From the NCBI RefSeq assembly GCF_023149135.1, contig NZ_JAIWJX010000002.1, forward strand, positions 620,001 through 684,000: DNA of 64,000 nt. Reading direction: 5' to 3'. Each line of letters opens with the position of its first letter. Positions within the stretch are counted from its first letter, which is position 1. This document shows positions 1 through 9,096 of the stretch, piece by piece. The notes under the pieces were generated by a model. It was not told the DNA's origin. It worked only from the letters and a program-made list of their open reading frames with translations, and searched no databases. A program made the position numbers and the translations under genes. The DNA is from Fictibacillus marinisediminis (lineage in GTDB: Bacteria; Bacillota; Bacilli; Bacillales; Fictibacillaceae).

Positions 1-3000
1 GTTTCAAGAGCAAGCGATTGAAGCGCAAAGCTTTCCAGAAAACGGCCTTCGGCTTTAAGCTGCTGTGCTCGTTCGCGGATGCCGCTTCCAGCTGTTACCG
101 CAAAGAACCCGACATAATCCATTTCGCCGCTGTCGACGGGCTTGGCGTAGTCTGCCAAGCAGAGGTTCGGTTCTCTTGTCTGGCGTGGAAACTCAAACGT
201 CTCAATGATACGGGATGTATCGTTTGGATCATAAATATAAAGTTTCTGCCCATCCGACTGTGAAGGGAAAAACTGATACAGTGCTGCTGGATCGATCAGT
301 TTTTTCTCCTGGCTCTCCCGAAGCAGTTCATCAACTATTCCTTTTATTTCCAGTGCTCGTTCATCTTTCTCGGCGAGCAGCCGTGAAACCTTTCCTTTCA
401 CTCCTAAATGGTGTCCGAGCAGCATCTGCAGATTAATGTACGGAACTACAGAAGAGAGCGGGAAAGACTTAAACACATGGCGTTCCGTATCTTTTGGAAC
501 AAATACTTTTAAACTCTGATTAACGGAAGGCCGGACTTTGACGGCCTCAGCAACAGCGGTGCCGGTACCTCCTCCGGACGGCGTGGCTTCTGAAGCAGGT
601 GCGGCAGGTGCTTTCGCCACAGGCTTTTGAAAAACTTCTCCTTTTTGAAGCTTGTTTGCAAGGCTCAATCCGTCCATCGCATCCTTGGCGTAAAGCACAG
701 TCCCCTGATATTCCTGAGCAATCCGGTTTTCTGTAAACTTGCGGGTCAAGGCGGCGCCTCCTACAAGAATCGGGACGGAAATACCCGACTCTCTCAGGTC
801 GGAAGCAGTAAGCACCATTTGCTGAGCTGATTTTACAAGCAATCCTGAAAGGCCGACCACATCGGGCTTCTCCCTCTGAATGGCCTGAATCAGTTCTTGC
901 GGCGTAACTTTAATTCCGAGATCCACCACTTCAAATCCATTATTGCCAAGGATAATATCTACAAGGTTTTTGCCGATATCATGGACGTCGCCTTTAACCG
1001 TGGCCAAAACGACCTTACCTTTCGTGCTGACCGCACCGCTGCTCTCCATATGGGGCTCAAGGTGGGCGACGGCAGCCTTCATCACTTCAGCGCTCTGCAG
1101 GACTTCAGCTACGATGAGCTGGTTATCGTTAAAGAGCCGGCCGACTTCTTCCATCCCGGACATAAGAGGTCCATTTATAATTTCCAAAGGCGCATCATAC
1201 TGTGCCAGAGCAAGGTCAAGATCCGGAATGAGTCCTTCTTTCGTTCCTTCGACCACGTAAAAGGCGAGGCGCTCAGCAAGAGGCAGTTCCAAGACAGGAG
1301 TTTTTGCCTCCTTTTTCTTCCCTCGGTAGAACTCTGTAAAGGATGCCAGGTTCTCGTCGTTCGTCTCAAACAGCAAGGCTTTTGCCATCTCTACTTCCTT
1401 TTCTGGGATAGAAGCATAGCGTTCCAGCTTTTCAGTGTTGACGATCGCGTAGTCGAGCCCAGCCTGTGTACAGGCATAAAGATATACCGCGTTTAAGATT
1501 TCCCGGCCGACCGGCGGGAGACCGAACGATACGTTACTGATGCCAAGGATCGTCTGGCATTCAGGAAGTGTTTCTTTCAGCTTTCTCAAACTTTCCACTG
1601 TCGCATTGGCAGAACCGATGTATTGTTCATCTCCTGTTCCGACAGGGAAGACGAGAGGATCAAAAATAATATCGCTCGGAGAGATTCCGTATTTGTTCAC
1701 TAGCAGATCGTAGGATCGTTTAGCGATCTCGAGCTTTCGGCCTGTTGTGACCCCCATGCCTTTTTCATCGATCGTACCGACAACAACGGCTGCTCCGTAA
1801 CGGGAGATGATAGGGGCAACTTTCCCAAACCGCTCCTCGCCGTCCTCTAGGTTAATAGAGTTGATAATGGCTTTTCCCTGCGAGTATTTCAGGGCTATCT
1901 CCAGCACCTCGTCGTCCGTTGAATCAATAACAAGAGGCACTTTCACTTTTTTTACAGCTTCCTTAATAAAATTCTCCATATCCTGAAGCTCTTCACGATC
2001 AGGATCCGCAAGGCAGATATCTATGACATGCGCACCTTTCTTTACTTGCGCGCGGGCGATCTCTGCCGCTTCTTCAAACTTGCCTTCGGCGATCAGCCGC
2101 TTAAATTTTCGTGAACCGATAACATTGGTACGTTCGCCGACCATCAAAGGGCGCATGGATGGATCATCATAGATCAGCGGCTCAATCCCTGACACGGCAT
2201 GGGAATGGCTTTCAGGGACAGTACGCGGCTTCAGCGGTTTTAGCGCTTCTGCGATGGCCCTTATATGGTCTGGTGTCGTGCCGCAGCAGCCGCCGGCGAT
2301 GTTGAGCCAGCCTTCTGCGGCAAAGGCGCTGATTTTCTTTGCGAGAGTTTCTGGTGTTTCATGATAGTTCCCGTCTTCATCCGGAAGGCCGGCATTCGGA
2401 TAACAGCTTACCGCTGAAAGAGACAGTGCGGATAAGGAGCGGATATGGTCGGTCATAAATTCCGGCCCCGTTGCACAGTTGAGCCCTACAGCCAAAGGTT
2501 TCATGTGCTCAAGCGAGATGTAAAAGGCTTCAATCGATTGGCCGGCCAGTGTCGTACCCATCGGCTCAATCGTGCCTGACACCATGAGCGGGACTTCCTT
2601 TCCGGCTGATTTAAACGCCCGTTTAATGCCGATAAAACCTGCTTTAACATTGAGCATATCCTGGCTGGTCTCGAGGAGAAGCAAATCAACCCCGCCGTCC
2701 AGAAGGCCTTTTACCTGTTCTTCATAGGAAGAGGTCAGCCCTTCAAATGTTGCGCCTCCTGTAACGCTCAACGTTTTTGTTGTTGGTCCCATTGATCCGG
2801 CAACGAAGCGGGGCCAATTAGGGGTGGAGACCTTATCGGCCGCTTCCCGCGCGATCTCTGCTGCTATTTTGTTCGTTTCATATGCTTTATAGCCGAGGCC
2901 GTATTCGTCGAGCACAATATCAGTGGCCCCGAACGTATTGGTTTCAACGATATCAGCACCTGCCTCTAAATATTGCAAATGGACATCCAGAATTACATCA

Positions 3001-3155
3001 GGACGGGTAAAGTTCAGGTTTTCATTGCAGCCATCCAGGTCTTCGCCGCCAAAGTCTTCGGCAGTCAGATTGGCTTGCTGGAGGATGGTGCCCATTGCCC
3101 CGTCCATGATCAGTATTTTATTCTTAAGCTGTTGTTCAAGGGTTTGATTAGACAT
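1..3155 (-). CDS. metH: Cobalamin-dependent methionine synthase MetH (C-terminus beyond window)
   Basis: Transfers the methyl group of 5-methyltetrahydrofolate via cobalamin to homocysteine, making methionine in the cytoplasm. About 1051 residues are visible, starting at ATG with an AGGAGG-type RBS. In order I see the homocysteine-binding domain with zinc cysteines (GLNC near residue 230, GGCCGTTP near 290), the pterin-binding domain ([11 protein letters not shown]), the cobalamin domain with the base-off histidine motif [10 protein letters not shown], a Pro/Ala/Gly-rich linker, and the start of the AdoMet reactivation domain. The usual length is about 1150 residues, so only the C-terminal end is missing. 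The start overlaps the upstream yitJ-like gene by 8 nt, implying translational coupling and shared control by the SAM riboswitch. Identification is very secure. Confidence 0.96.
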   Translation of the reverse strand, partial: MSNQTLEQQLKNKILIMDGAMGTILQQANLTAEDFGGEDLDGCNENLNFTRPDVILDVHLQYLEAGADIVETNTFGATDIVLDEYGLGYKAYETNKIAAEIAREAADKVSTPNWPRFVAGSMGPTTKTLSVTGGATFEGLTSSYEEQVKGLLDGGVDLLLLETSQDMLNVKAGFIGIKRAFKSAGKEVPLMVSGTIEPMGTTLAGQSIEAFYISLEHMKPLAVGLNCATGPEFMTDHIRSLSALSLSAVSCYPNAGLPDEDGNYHETPETLAKKISAFAAEGWLNIAGGCCGTTPDHIRAIAEALKPLKPRTVPESHSHAVSGIEPLIYDDPSMRPLMVGERTNVIGSRKFKRLIAEGKFEEAAEIARAQVKKGAHVIDICLADPDREELQDMENFIKEAVKKVKVPLVIDSTDDEVLEIALKYSQGKAIINSINLEDGEERFGKVAPIISRYGAAVVVGTIDEKGMGVTTGRKLEIAKRSYDLLVNKYGISPSDIIFDPLVFPVGTGDEQYIGSANATVESLRKLKETLPECQTILGISNVSFGLPPVGREILNAVYLYACTQAGLDYAIVNTEKLERYASIPEKEVEMAKALLFETNDENLASFTEFYRGKKKEAKTPVLELPLAERLAFYVVEGTKEGLIPDLDLALAQYDAPLEIINGPLMSGMEEVGRLFNDNQLIVAEVLQSAEVMKAAVAHLEPHMESSGAVSTKGKVVLATVKGDVHDIGKNLVDIILGNNGFEVVDLGIKVTPQELIQAIQREKPDVVGLSGLLVKSAQQMVLTASDLRESGISVPILVGGAALTRKFTENRIAQEYQGTVLYAKDAMDGLSLANKLQKGEVFQKPVAKAPAAPASEATPSGGGTGTAVAEAVKVRPSVNQSLKVFVPKDTERHVFKSFPLSSVVPYINLQMLLGHHLGVKGKVSRLLAEKDERALEIKGIVDELLRESQEKKLIDPAALYQFFPSQSDGQKLYIYDPNDTSRIIETFEFPRQTREPNLCLADYAKPVDSGEMDYVGFFAVTAGSGIRERAQQLKAEGRFLESFALQSLALE

Positions 3156-4994
3156 TCTGAATCCTCCTTGTTTTTTTGCGGTCAATTTCGTAGGCATACT
3201 CCGTCAGTTCAGCCGTCAATTCATATCGCATGAATGGGGTGATCAAATAGATGCCATTAAACAGTTCAGAAGCGGCATCTATCAGAGATTTTGAGATGGC
3301 AAGGCCTTCCCTTGCTCCAGAAACTGGGTCGTCTTTAAACTTCGCCATACGGCCGCGCACATCGTCTGTCAGTTTGATCCCCGGCACCTCATAATGAAGA
3401 AAGTCAGCGTTGCGGCTTGAGGTGAGAGGCATAATCCCAACGTAGAAAGGAACCGGCAGATCTTTTACAGCTTCGTGGAACTCCAGCAGTTTCTCTTCAG
3501 AGTACACCGGCTGGCTGATAAAGTAGTCCGCGCCGCTTTCTATTTTTTTCTCTGCCCTCTGAACTGCTCTTTCCAGTGACTTCACATTTGGATTAAAGGC
3601 GGCACCGACGGTAAATTGTGTTTTTTGTCCCAAGTCTTTTCCGGAAAGTGAAACCCCTTCGTTAAACTGTTTGATCATTTTAATCAGTTCTATGGAGGTA
3701 ACATCATAGACGCTTGAAGCTCCCGGAAAATCGCCTACCTTTGCCGGATCCCCAGTAATTGCCAAAATATCGTGAAGTCCGAGTGTATGCAGTCCCATGA
3801 GATGAGACTGCAGACCGATAATATTCCGGTCTCGGCAAGCGAGATGAACGATCGGCTGGACTCCTGTCTGTGCTTTAGCCAAAGAAGATAGGGAGGTATT
3901 GCAGATTCTTGGTGATGCCAACGAGTTGTCTGCAAGCGTAATGGCATCTGCTCCGGCTTCTTTCAATGCCTTTGCTCCTTCAAAAAAACGGGATGTATCA
4001 AGCTTGCGGGGAGGATCCAGCTCAACAATGACCGATCGCCTTTCTTTTAGAATATCAGGCAGGGAAATCTCAGGTTTCTGCCTCGTTTCAACAACGGCAA
4101 TAGGCTCTGGGCGCTGTCTGACTTCCTTTTCGGTAACAGGCTTCAGTCCATGAAGCTCTTCAGCGAAAGCTTCAATATGAGCAGGAGTTGTTCCGCAGCA
4201 GCCTCCGAGAAGGCGGATGCCTTGGTTTCTGAAAAGTGAAGCACTGTTCTTGAAATACTCCGCATCACCTTCATACTGAAATTTTCCATCCACATAGGAA
4301 GGAAGACTTGCATTCGGATAAGCGGAAAGATAGGCATGCTTTGGAATTTCTACTTCCTCAAGTGTCTTGATCATATGAAAGGGCCCAAGACGGCAATTCA
4401 GCCCTACGACATCCGCTCCTAAATCTTCTAGGCGTCTAATCGCTGTATTGATGGGTGTTCTGTCATTTAGAATACCGACTTCCTGCAAAGAAATCTGCGA
4501 GATGATCGGAATGCGGGTCTCGCTGCGTGCAATTTCAAGAACGGTTTCCAATTCTTCCAAATCGTAAAAGGTCTCAAGAAGAAGGCCATCCACTCCTTCC
4601 AACAGAAGACAGTAGAGCTGTTCCCTAAAACTTCTCTTTATTTCTTCAATCGTAAGTGAGCTTGGGCCCGTTCCACGGATTCCTCCGATGGTTCCCAGTA
4701 CATACGTTTCATTGGCAGCTGCTTTTTTGCAAGTCTTACAGCCGCACTATTCAGCTCTTTGACTTGCTCCTCCAATCCATATCTTTGCAGTTTAATATAG
4801 TTGGCGCTGTACGTATTGGTCTGAATGACATCTGCACCGGCCTGTATGTAAGCCTGGTGGATGGACTGAATCTGATCAGGGTGCGTCAGATTCAGCTGCT
4901 CAAAACAGCAATCCGTTCCATACGAGTAGAGAAGTGTTCCCATTGCCCCATCGGCAATCAAGATTTTGTCTTCAAGATCTTTCAATAATCCCAT
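3148..4994 (-). CDS. yitJ: Bifunctional homocysteine S-methyltransferase / methylenetetrahydrofolate reductase (YitJ-type), apparent frameshift
   Basis: The N-terminal half is a homocysteine S-methyltransferase (zinc cysteines GLNC and GGCCGTTP); the C-terminal half is a methylenetetrahydrofolate reductase that makes the methyl-THF used by MetH downstream. The product should be about 615 residues, but the frame breaks near residue 91. The first frame (4638-4994) starts at ATG 4994 behind AGGAGGAC and ends at 4638; the rest of the protein is in the -1 frame. The switch lies at an A6 run (T6 on the plus strand, 4723-4728), read in frame as A_AAA_AAG, the dnaX-type slippery heptamer; one extra A restores the conserved [16 protein letters not shown] region. 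Homopolymer error, true mutation, transcriptional slippage and -1 frameshifting are all possible. S-box riboswitch upstream; overlaps metH. Confidence 0.9.
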
Positions 4995-5042
4995 TATGCG
5001 GTCCTCCTGTTAGTTCGGTATCTTCCAGCGGCCCAATAAAAT

Positions 5043-5070
5043 AAAAAAAAGCCTTCTTAAAGAAGAAGAC
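5043..5070 (-). terminator. Intrinsic terminator of the S-box leader
   Basis: An 8-bp stem (GTCTTCTT with AAGAAGGC, loop CTTT) is followed by eight U on the minus strand, about 50 nt before the yitJ start. It is the expression platform of the SAM riboswitch: formed when SAM is bound, disrupted by the antiterminator when SAM is scarce. Confidence 0.88.
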
Positions 5071-5085
5071 TTTGAAAGTTCGAGG

Positions 5086-5210
5086 TCATTCTTCTTATCT
5101 TCCAAGTTCAATTCGAACTTGTTGGACTTAGCACCTTTTCAGCTGCAAAGCTGAAGGTTGCTGAGGTGTCAACGGGCCATTCCCTTAACCTCTCTGGATA
5201 AGAAACCAAA
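5086..5210 (-). promoter_or_regulatory. SAM-I (S-box) riboswitch aptamer
   Basis: Read on the minus strand, the leader has the canonical S-box order: CTTATCCAGAGAGG at its 5' side, then GGGAATGGCCC, GACACCTCAGCAACC, a variable hairpin (CAGCTTTGCAGCTG) and AAGGTGCTAA. It precedes a terminator and the yitJ-metH operon, the classic target of this class. SAM binding is expected to switch the operon off. Confidence 0.96.
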
Positions 5211-5317
5211 TCGCTATAAAATTAATTCTCTATACCTTACAATAATTGTTGGAAGATTTCAATAGCTTTTTCAAATGAAAAAATGGTTGAGCTTTTTATC
5301 ACAGGGGGACTCCGATT

Positions 5318-5608
5318 ATGAAGAATAAGTATACCAACCTTGACGGGATACAAAACACACATACATTTAAAGAATTGCTGCAGTGGAGAAGAGAAAGCGC
5401 GGCAACAAAAATATTTAGCTCAGCAGATTCCGCAAGGCCAGAAAAAGGATCAGCAGATTAAAAGAAAACCGGCAGCATCATTCCATCACATGGATCGGCC
5501 ATTCTGCTTTTCTCATTCAGATGGGCGGGTGCAGGCTTAAGGTACTGTTGCTCGGGGAGACATGGTGGAAAAGTGGAAAGGAGCAGCCGCAATAGCCTGA
5601 TTCCCGTT
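5318..5608 (+). pseudogene. Degraded MBL-fold metallohydrolase remnant
   Basis: An ATG with a GGGGGA-type RBS opens a frame resembling the N-terminus of RomA/UlaG-like MBL-fold hydrolases (YTNLDGIQ, then FKELLQWRRE). The frame shifts after about 30 codons (YLAQQIPQ, KKDQQIK continue in another frame) and again before the family motif TWIGHSAFLIQMGG in a third frame. The HxHxDH metal motif and the remaining two thirds of the protein are absent. I read this as a decayed fragment with at least two frameshifts and a 3' deletion. It lies just upstream of the sigma-K promoter of the next cluster. Confidence 0.7.
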
Positions 5609-5611
5609 TTT

Positions 5612-5640
5612 CACCTTTAAGGGACATTTATCATACACTA
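5612..5640 (+). promoter_or_regulatory. Sigma-K-type promoter
   Basis: CACC, a 16-nt spacer and CATACACTA match the mother-cell sigma-K consensus (mACm-N16-CATAnnnTA) exactly. It sits 30 nt upstream of the first GerPA/F-like start, in keeping with sigma-K control of gerP genes in B. subtilis. Confidence 0.72.
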
Positions 5641-5669
5641 CACTAACACTTTTAAAGGTGGAGATAGCA

Positions 5670-5912
5670 ATGGGGTGCATGGTTAATATTTACTATCTGA
5701 AGATAAATAGTCTGGCGAGCAACAGTTCATTGAATCTGGGATCAACCTTTCATAATAGCCATACAGCAAATACAAAATCTACAGGCGACAATAGTTCTGT
5801 TGGAGATCATTCACCAGCAGAAGCCATGATGAAAAACATGGTCTTTGATCCGGATGTTAATGATCAAAATGAATACGGAAATGCAGATACTTCGGTTGCA
5901 AACCAGCCTTAA
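5670..5912 (+). CDS. GerPA/GerPF-family spore protein, paralogue 1
   Basis: An 80-residue protein related to the GerPA/GerPF spore-germination family, which helps germinants pass the spore coat. The family signature is visible: an N-terminal NIYYLKINSL strand region, then a GSTFHNSHTANTKSTG segment and a final DPDVNDQN acidic tail. I chose ATG 5670 behind AAGGTGGAG rather than the upstream in-frame GTG at 5658. It is the first of three tandem paralogues and lies just downstream of a perfect sigma-K-type promoter, so mother-cell expression is likely. The exact role is unknown; the genuine gerP operon is 16 kb away. Confidence 0.8.
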   Translation: MGCMVNIYYLKINSLASNSSLNLGSTFHNSHTANTKSTGDNSSVGDHSPAEAMMKNMVFDPDVNDQNEYGNADTSVANQP

Positions 5913-5949
5913 TGAAATGGAGCAATAAAAGAAGAAGGGGGGTCACCTC

Positions 5950-6192
5950 ATGCCATATTTGTTTAATATTTTTAATATCAAAACGAATGGTGTGACCATG
6001 AACGGTAACATAGATATCGGCCCGACCGTCCATAACAGCCATACAGCCAATACAAAGTCAGTTGGTTCTACGATCTCTCTTGGAGACTTTTCTCCGTCAA
6101 CTGGATTTATGGTGAACAGCAACATCGATCCGGATATCAGCGACCAAGGCCAGGTAGCGAACCCGTCCGCTCCAGTCACTAACCAGCCTTAA
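5950..6192 (+). CDS. GerPA/GerPF-family spore protein, paralogue 2
   Basis: An 80-residue GerPA/GerPF-like protein starting at ATG after GAAGGGGGGTCACCTC. It keeps the same layout as its neighbours: N-terminal LFNIFNIKTNGV, a central HNSHTANTKSVGST, and a C-terminal DPDISDQGQ. The near-identical NSHTANTKS core across all three genes shows that they arose by tandem duplication. It is probably cotranscribed from the sigma-K promoter and placed in the coat or inner-coat region. Confidence 0.8.
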   Translation: MPYLFNIFNIKTNGVTMNGNIDIGPTVHNSHTANTKSVGSTISLGDFSPSTGFMVNSNIDPDISDQGQVANPSAPVTNQP

Positions 6193-6291
6193 CGTTCACC
6201 CGCCTGTTTTTACCGAAAGAGGGAGTCTGTCCAATCAGCTTTTTGTTCAAGCCATACACTGTAGGTAAAGAGCGAAAAGGATGGAACAGAT

Positions 6292-6525
6292 TTGCGTTTT
6301 TCTTTCAGAATAGGAAAAATCATCACAAATGGTGTGACTCAAAATGGAAACATCGATATTGGAAGTACCGTCCAGAACAGCCATACAGCCAATACCAAAT
6401 CGGTAGGGGCGGTTGTGGCGTTCGGTGACTGCTCAGATGCCTGTGCGTATATGATCAACTTCAACGAAGACAACGACGAAAATGATATGGGTCAAAGCGA
6501 AGGACAGGACGATCAGCAGAAATAA
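6292..6525 (+). CDS. GerPA/GerPF-family spore protein, paralogue 3 (TTG start)
   Basis: A 77-residue GerPA/GerPF-like protein. TTG 6292, behind AAAGGATGG, aligns residue for residue with the start of paralogue 2 (IKTNGV versus IITNGV), which settles the start. It keeps the QNSHTANTKSVG core but carries two cysteines (GDCSDACAY) and an acidic, Asp/Glu-rich tail absent from the others. A terminator follows directly, closing the three-gene unit. Assignment rests on the shared core; function is inferred. Confidence 0.75.
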   Translation: MRFSFRIGKIITNGVTQNGNIDIGSTVQNSHTANTKSVGAVVAFGDCSDACAYMINFNEDNDENDMGQSEGQDDQQK

Positions 6526-6530
6526 TGAAG

Positions 6531-6557
6531 GAGCGCTTAATGGGAGCGCTCTTTTTC
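6531..6557 (+). terminator. Terminator of the GerPA/F-like trio
   Basis: Stem GAGCGCT / AGCGCTC followed by a T-rich run immediately after the third gene. Confidence 0.8.
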
Positions 6558-6647
6558 TTTGGCCGAGAAGGATTTCTTTTCCCTAAAAAAGAAGCCTGGT
6601 GGTAGTGGTGGAGAATAATCTTAAAGGAGTTGCCATCGGATCTGAAA

Positions 6648-6731
6648 GAATACGCGCCGATTTCGTGAAAATACGATCCAATCTCAAAGAAATACGATCC
6701 GATCACTGCAAAATACAGATAAAATGCAATG
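6648..6731. repeat. Array A of 21-nt degenerate repeats
   Basis: Four consecutive 21-nt units begin at 6648, 6669, 6690 and 6711. The shared core is AATACGATCCgATC with a variable 3' part of each unit. It lies in the gap between a terminator and the serine hydrolase RBS. It is one of four such arrays in this window, each with a different core. Confidence 0.7.
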
Positions 6732-6754
6732 CACTTACTAGAAAGGAGCACGGA

Positions 6755-7549
6755 ATGAAGTTAAATGAACTGAATAACAGGGTAAATGACATTATTAGCG
6801 GCCAAAATGGAGATTATGCTTACTGGATTGAAACGGAGGATGGCCACATTGAGTATCAGGCAGATGAGGTATTCCCAGCCGCAAGCCTTATCAAGATACC
6901 AATTTTAATTGAAGCCTTTCGGCAGACAGAAGCAGGTCAAATCGATCTCGCTTCCCGTATTTCATTAAAACAGGAGGTAAGGGTTGGCGGTGCCGGGGTT
7001 CTCCAGCTTTTTTCTGATGAATCAGCTGTTACTGTAGCAGATATACTCACGTTAATGATCACTGTTTCTGATAACATGGCAGCCAACATTATGATTGAAA
7101 AAACAGGCATGGTGAGAATTAATGCTCTGCTGGCTGAATTGGGCTGCAGCCAGACATTGCTCCAGCGCAAGCTGATGGATTTCGAAGCTGTTAAGGAAGG
7201 AAAGAACAACTATACTTCAGCAAGAGATGTTATTCTTCAGCTGAAGGAGATTGACAGGGGAGGCAGGTTAAAGGCCAAGAGCAAACAAGCGATCATGAAC
7301 ATTCTTCAAAATCAGCAGTTTCGCTATAAGCTTCCCGCCTATATGGATGAAGAAAAGATAACCATCGCGAATAAAACTGGAGAATTGGAGGGAGTAGAGC
7401 ACGACGCAGGCATTTTCACATTTAAGAGAGAAAAGCTGTTTGCAGTGGTTCTAACGAAAAGTTTACCGAGTGAAGAAGAAGGAAGACAAGCCCTGGCGCT
7501 AATTGGGAAAGTACTGAATGACTATATGCTAAGTTATCAAAAAAATTAG
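6755..7549 (+). CDS. Serine hydrolase, class A beta-lactamase-like fold, cytoplasmic
   Basis: A 264-residue protein of the beta-lactamase-related (penicillin-binding fold) serine hydrolase family. Catalytic motifs are present in order: S44-x-x-K47 (SLIK), SDN near residue 105, and KTG near residue 207. There is no signal peptide or lipobox, unlike secreted beta-lactamases, so it probably acts inside the cell or is unrelated to drug resistance. ATG 6755 follows GAAAGGAG with good spacing; the longer frame upstream runs through a 21-nt repeat array and is not coding. Substrate unknown. Confidence 0.85.
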   Translation: MKLNELNNRVNDIISGQNGDYAYWIETEDGHIEYQADEVFPAASLIKIPILIEAFRQTEAGQIDLASRISLKQEVRVGGAGVLQLFSDESAVTVADILTLMITVSDNMAANIMIEKTGMVRINALLAELGCSQTLLQRKLMDFEAVKEGKNNYTSARDVILQLKEIDRGGRLKAKSKQAIMNILQNQQFRYKLPAYMDEEKITIANKTGELEGVEHDAGIFTFKREKLFAVVLTKSLPSEEEGRQALALIGKVLNDYMLSYQKN

Positions 7550-7639
7550 AAAAAATTGTTTTTGGCTTCTTCGACAAAAAATGATAAAATTATGAATACT
7601 TAATGAAAACGCATACATAACAACGACAGAGGTGAACAG

Positions 7640-9046
7640 ATGATTACGAATCAAAATGATCAAGGGCTCAAGCGAGGCATGAAAGCACGGCATTTATTTA
7701 TGATCTCCCTGGGTGGTGTAATCGGAACCGGATTCTTTCTCGGTTCGGGGATGACCATTCATGATGCCGGCCCGGCAGGCGCGGTGATTTCTTATCTCGT
7801 TGGCGGATTTATCATGTATTTGACGATGCTCTGTCTTGGTGAGCTTTCAGTTGCTATGCCTGTATCCGGTTCTTTCCAAACATATACGACTAAATTTATA
7901 GGGCCTGGAACAGGTTTTGCCGTCGGATGGCTCTACTGGCTAGGATGGGCGGTTACCGTAGCTCTTGAATTTTTCTCAGCTTCTGCTTTGATGCAGAGAT
8001 GGTTTCCTCATTCAGAACTTTGGATGTGGAGCTTAATTTTTGCGGGTGTATTATTTGCTTTGAACGCACTATCTGCGAAGGCTTTCGGAGAAACAGAATT
8101 TTGGTTTGCGAGCATAAAGGTTCTTGCCATTATTTTATTTATTATCCTTGGCGGTGCGGCGATTTTTGGCCTGATCGATATGAAAGGCGCCAGCTCGTCT
8201 CCAGGTTTCACAAATTTTGTTTCAGCGGGATGGTTTCCGAATGGATTCAGTGCTCTGTTTGTCACCATGATTGCTGTTAACTTCTCTTTCCAGGGAACCG
8301 AGCTGATTGGAATAGCATCTGGAGAAAGTGAAAATCCTGAAAAAACCATTCCACGTTCCATTCGTCAAACGGTTTGGAGAACACTTTTCTTTTTTGTTCT
8401 TGCGATTGGTGTGCTTGCCGCATTAATGCCAATGGCTAAAGCAGGAAAAGTGGAAAGCCCGTTTGTCGTCGTCTTTGACAGCATCGGAATACCGTATGCT
8501 GCGGATATTATGAACTTCGTTATCTTAACCGCGCTGTTGTCTGTTGCCAACTCAGGTTTGTATGCGGCAACTCGTATGCTCTACTCGCTTTCAAAAGAAG
8601 GAATGGCCAGTCCAGCTCTGGGAAGAGTAAACAAACGCGGTATTCCGATGAACGCGCTGTATATCACAATTGGCGTTGCCTTGCTTTCCTTATTGTCTGC
8701 ATTTAAAGCGGAAAAAACGGTGTTCGAATGGCTTCTGTCATTGGCAGGTTTGGGTGCGCAAGTGGGCTGGATTGCCATTACCGCTTCACAGTTCGCCTTT
8801 AGAAGAAAGTTCATCCGTGATGGAGGAAAGGTAGAGGATTTGAAGTTTAAAGTCCCATTGTTTCCGATCCTTCCGCTTTTCGCCACTACGCTGAACCTTG
8901 GTGTTTTGATCAGTATGGCCTTTGATCCTGCACAGCGTCTCGCTCTTTATTTAGGTGTCCCTTTCTTTATTGGCTGTTACCTGTACTATTACTTGGTCAT
9001 TAAGAAAAGAGAAAAAACAGCCGCTCTGCAGCGTAAAGCTATATAA
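7640..9046 (+). CDS. Amino acid permease, APC superfamily (YbxG/YbgF-like)
   Basis: A 468-residue integral membrane protein with about twelve hydrophobic segments, importing amino acids with protons across the cell membrane. The N-terminal family motif MISLGGVIGTGFFLGSG is clear, as is NFSFQGTELIGIASGESENP in the middle, typical of the amino acid transporter (AAT) branch that includes lysine, S-methylmethionine and threonine-type permeases. It starts at ATG behind GAGGTGAAC and is followed by a strong terminator, so it is probably monocistronic. Substrate cannot be told from sequence alone. Confidence 0.9.
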   Translation: MITNQNDQGLKRGMKARHLFMISLGGVIGTGFFLGSGMTIHDAGPAGAVISYLVGGFIMYLTMLCLGELSVAMPVSGSFQTYTTKFIGPGTGFAVGWLYWLGWAVTVALEFFSASALMQRWFPHSELWMWSLIFAGVLFALNALSAKAFGETEFWFASIKVLAIILFIILGGAAIFGLIDMKGASSSPGFTNFVSAGWFPNGFSALFVTMIAVNFSFQGTELIGIASGESENPEKTIPRSIRQTVWRTLFFFVLAIGVLAALMPMAKAGKVESPFVVVFDSIGIPYAADIMNFVILTALLSVANSGLYAATRMLYSLSKEGMASPALGRVNKRGIPMNALYITIGVALLSLLSAFKAEKTVFEWLLSLAGLGAQVGWIAITASQFAFRRKFIRDGGKVEDLKFKVPLFPILPLFATTLNLGVLISMAFDPAQRLALYLGVPFFIGCYLYYYLVIKKREKTAALQRKAI

Positions 9047-9050
9047 TGAA

Positions 9051-9083
9051 AAACAGCATCTCCACAGGGATGCTGTTTTTTTT
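9051..9083 (+). terminator. Terminator of the amino acid permease
   Basis: Stem AACAGCATC / GATGCTGTT followed by a run of eight or more T. Confidence 0.9.
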
Positions 9084-9096
9084 GTTTGGCTCTTTT

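Noticed and set aside
897..1496. 199-codon plus-strand frame opposite metH
   Set aside because: Antisense shadow of a highly conserved minus-strand gene; no initiation signals.
6243..6428. Alternative frame before the third GerPA/F-like gene
   Set aside because: It overlaps the conserved NSHTANTKS-coding frame in the wrong phase; TTG 6292 aligns with paralogue 2.
6648..6731. CRISPR array
   Set aside because: Units are only 21 nt with degenerate cores and no unique spacers; no cas genes in the window.
6599..6754. N-terminal extension of the serine hydrolase
   Set aside because: The extra 52 codons cover array A and lack an RBS; ATG 6755 with GAAAGGAG is a clear start.
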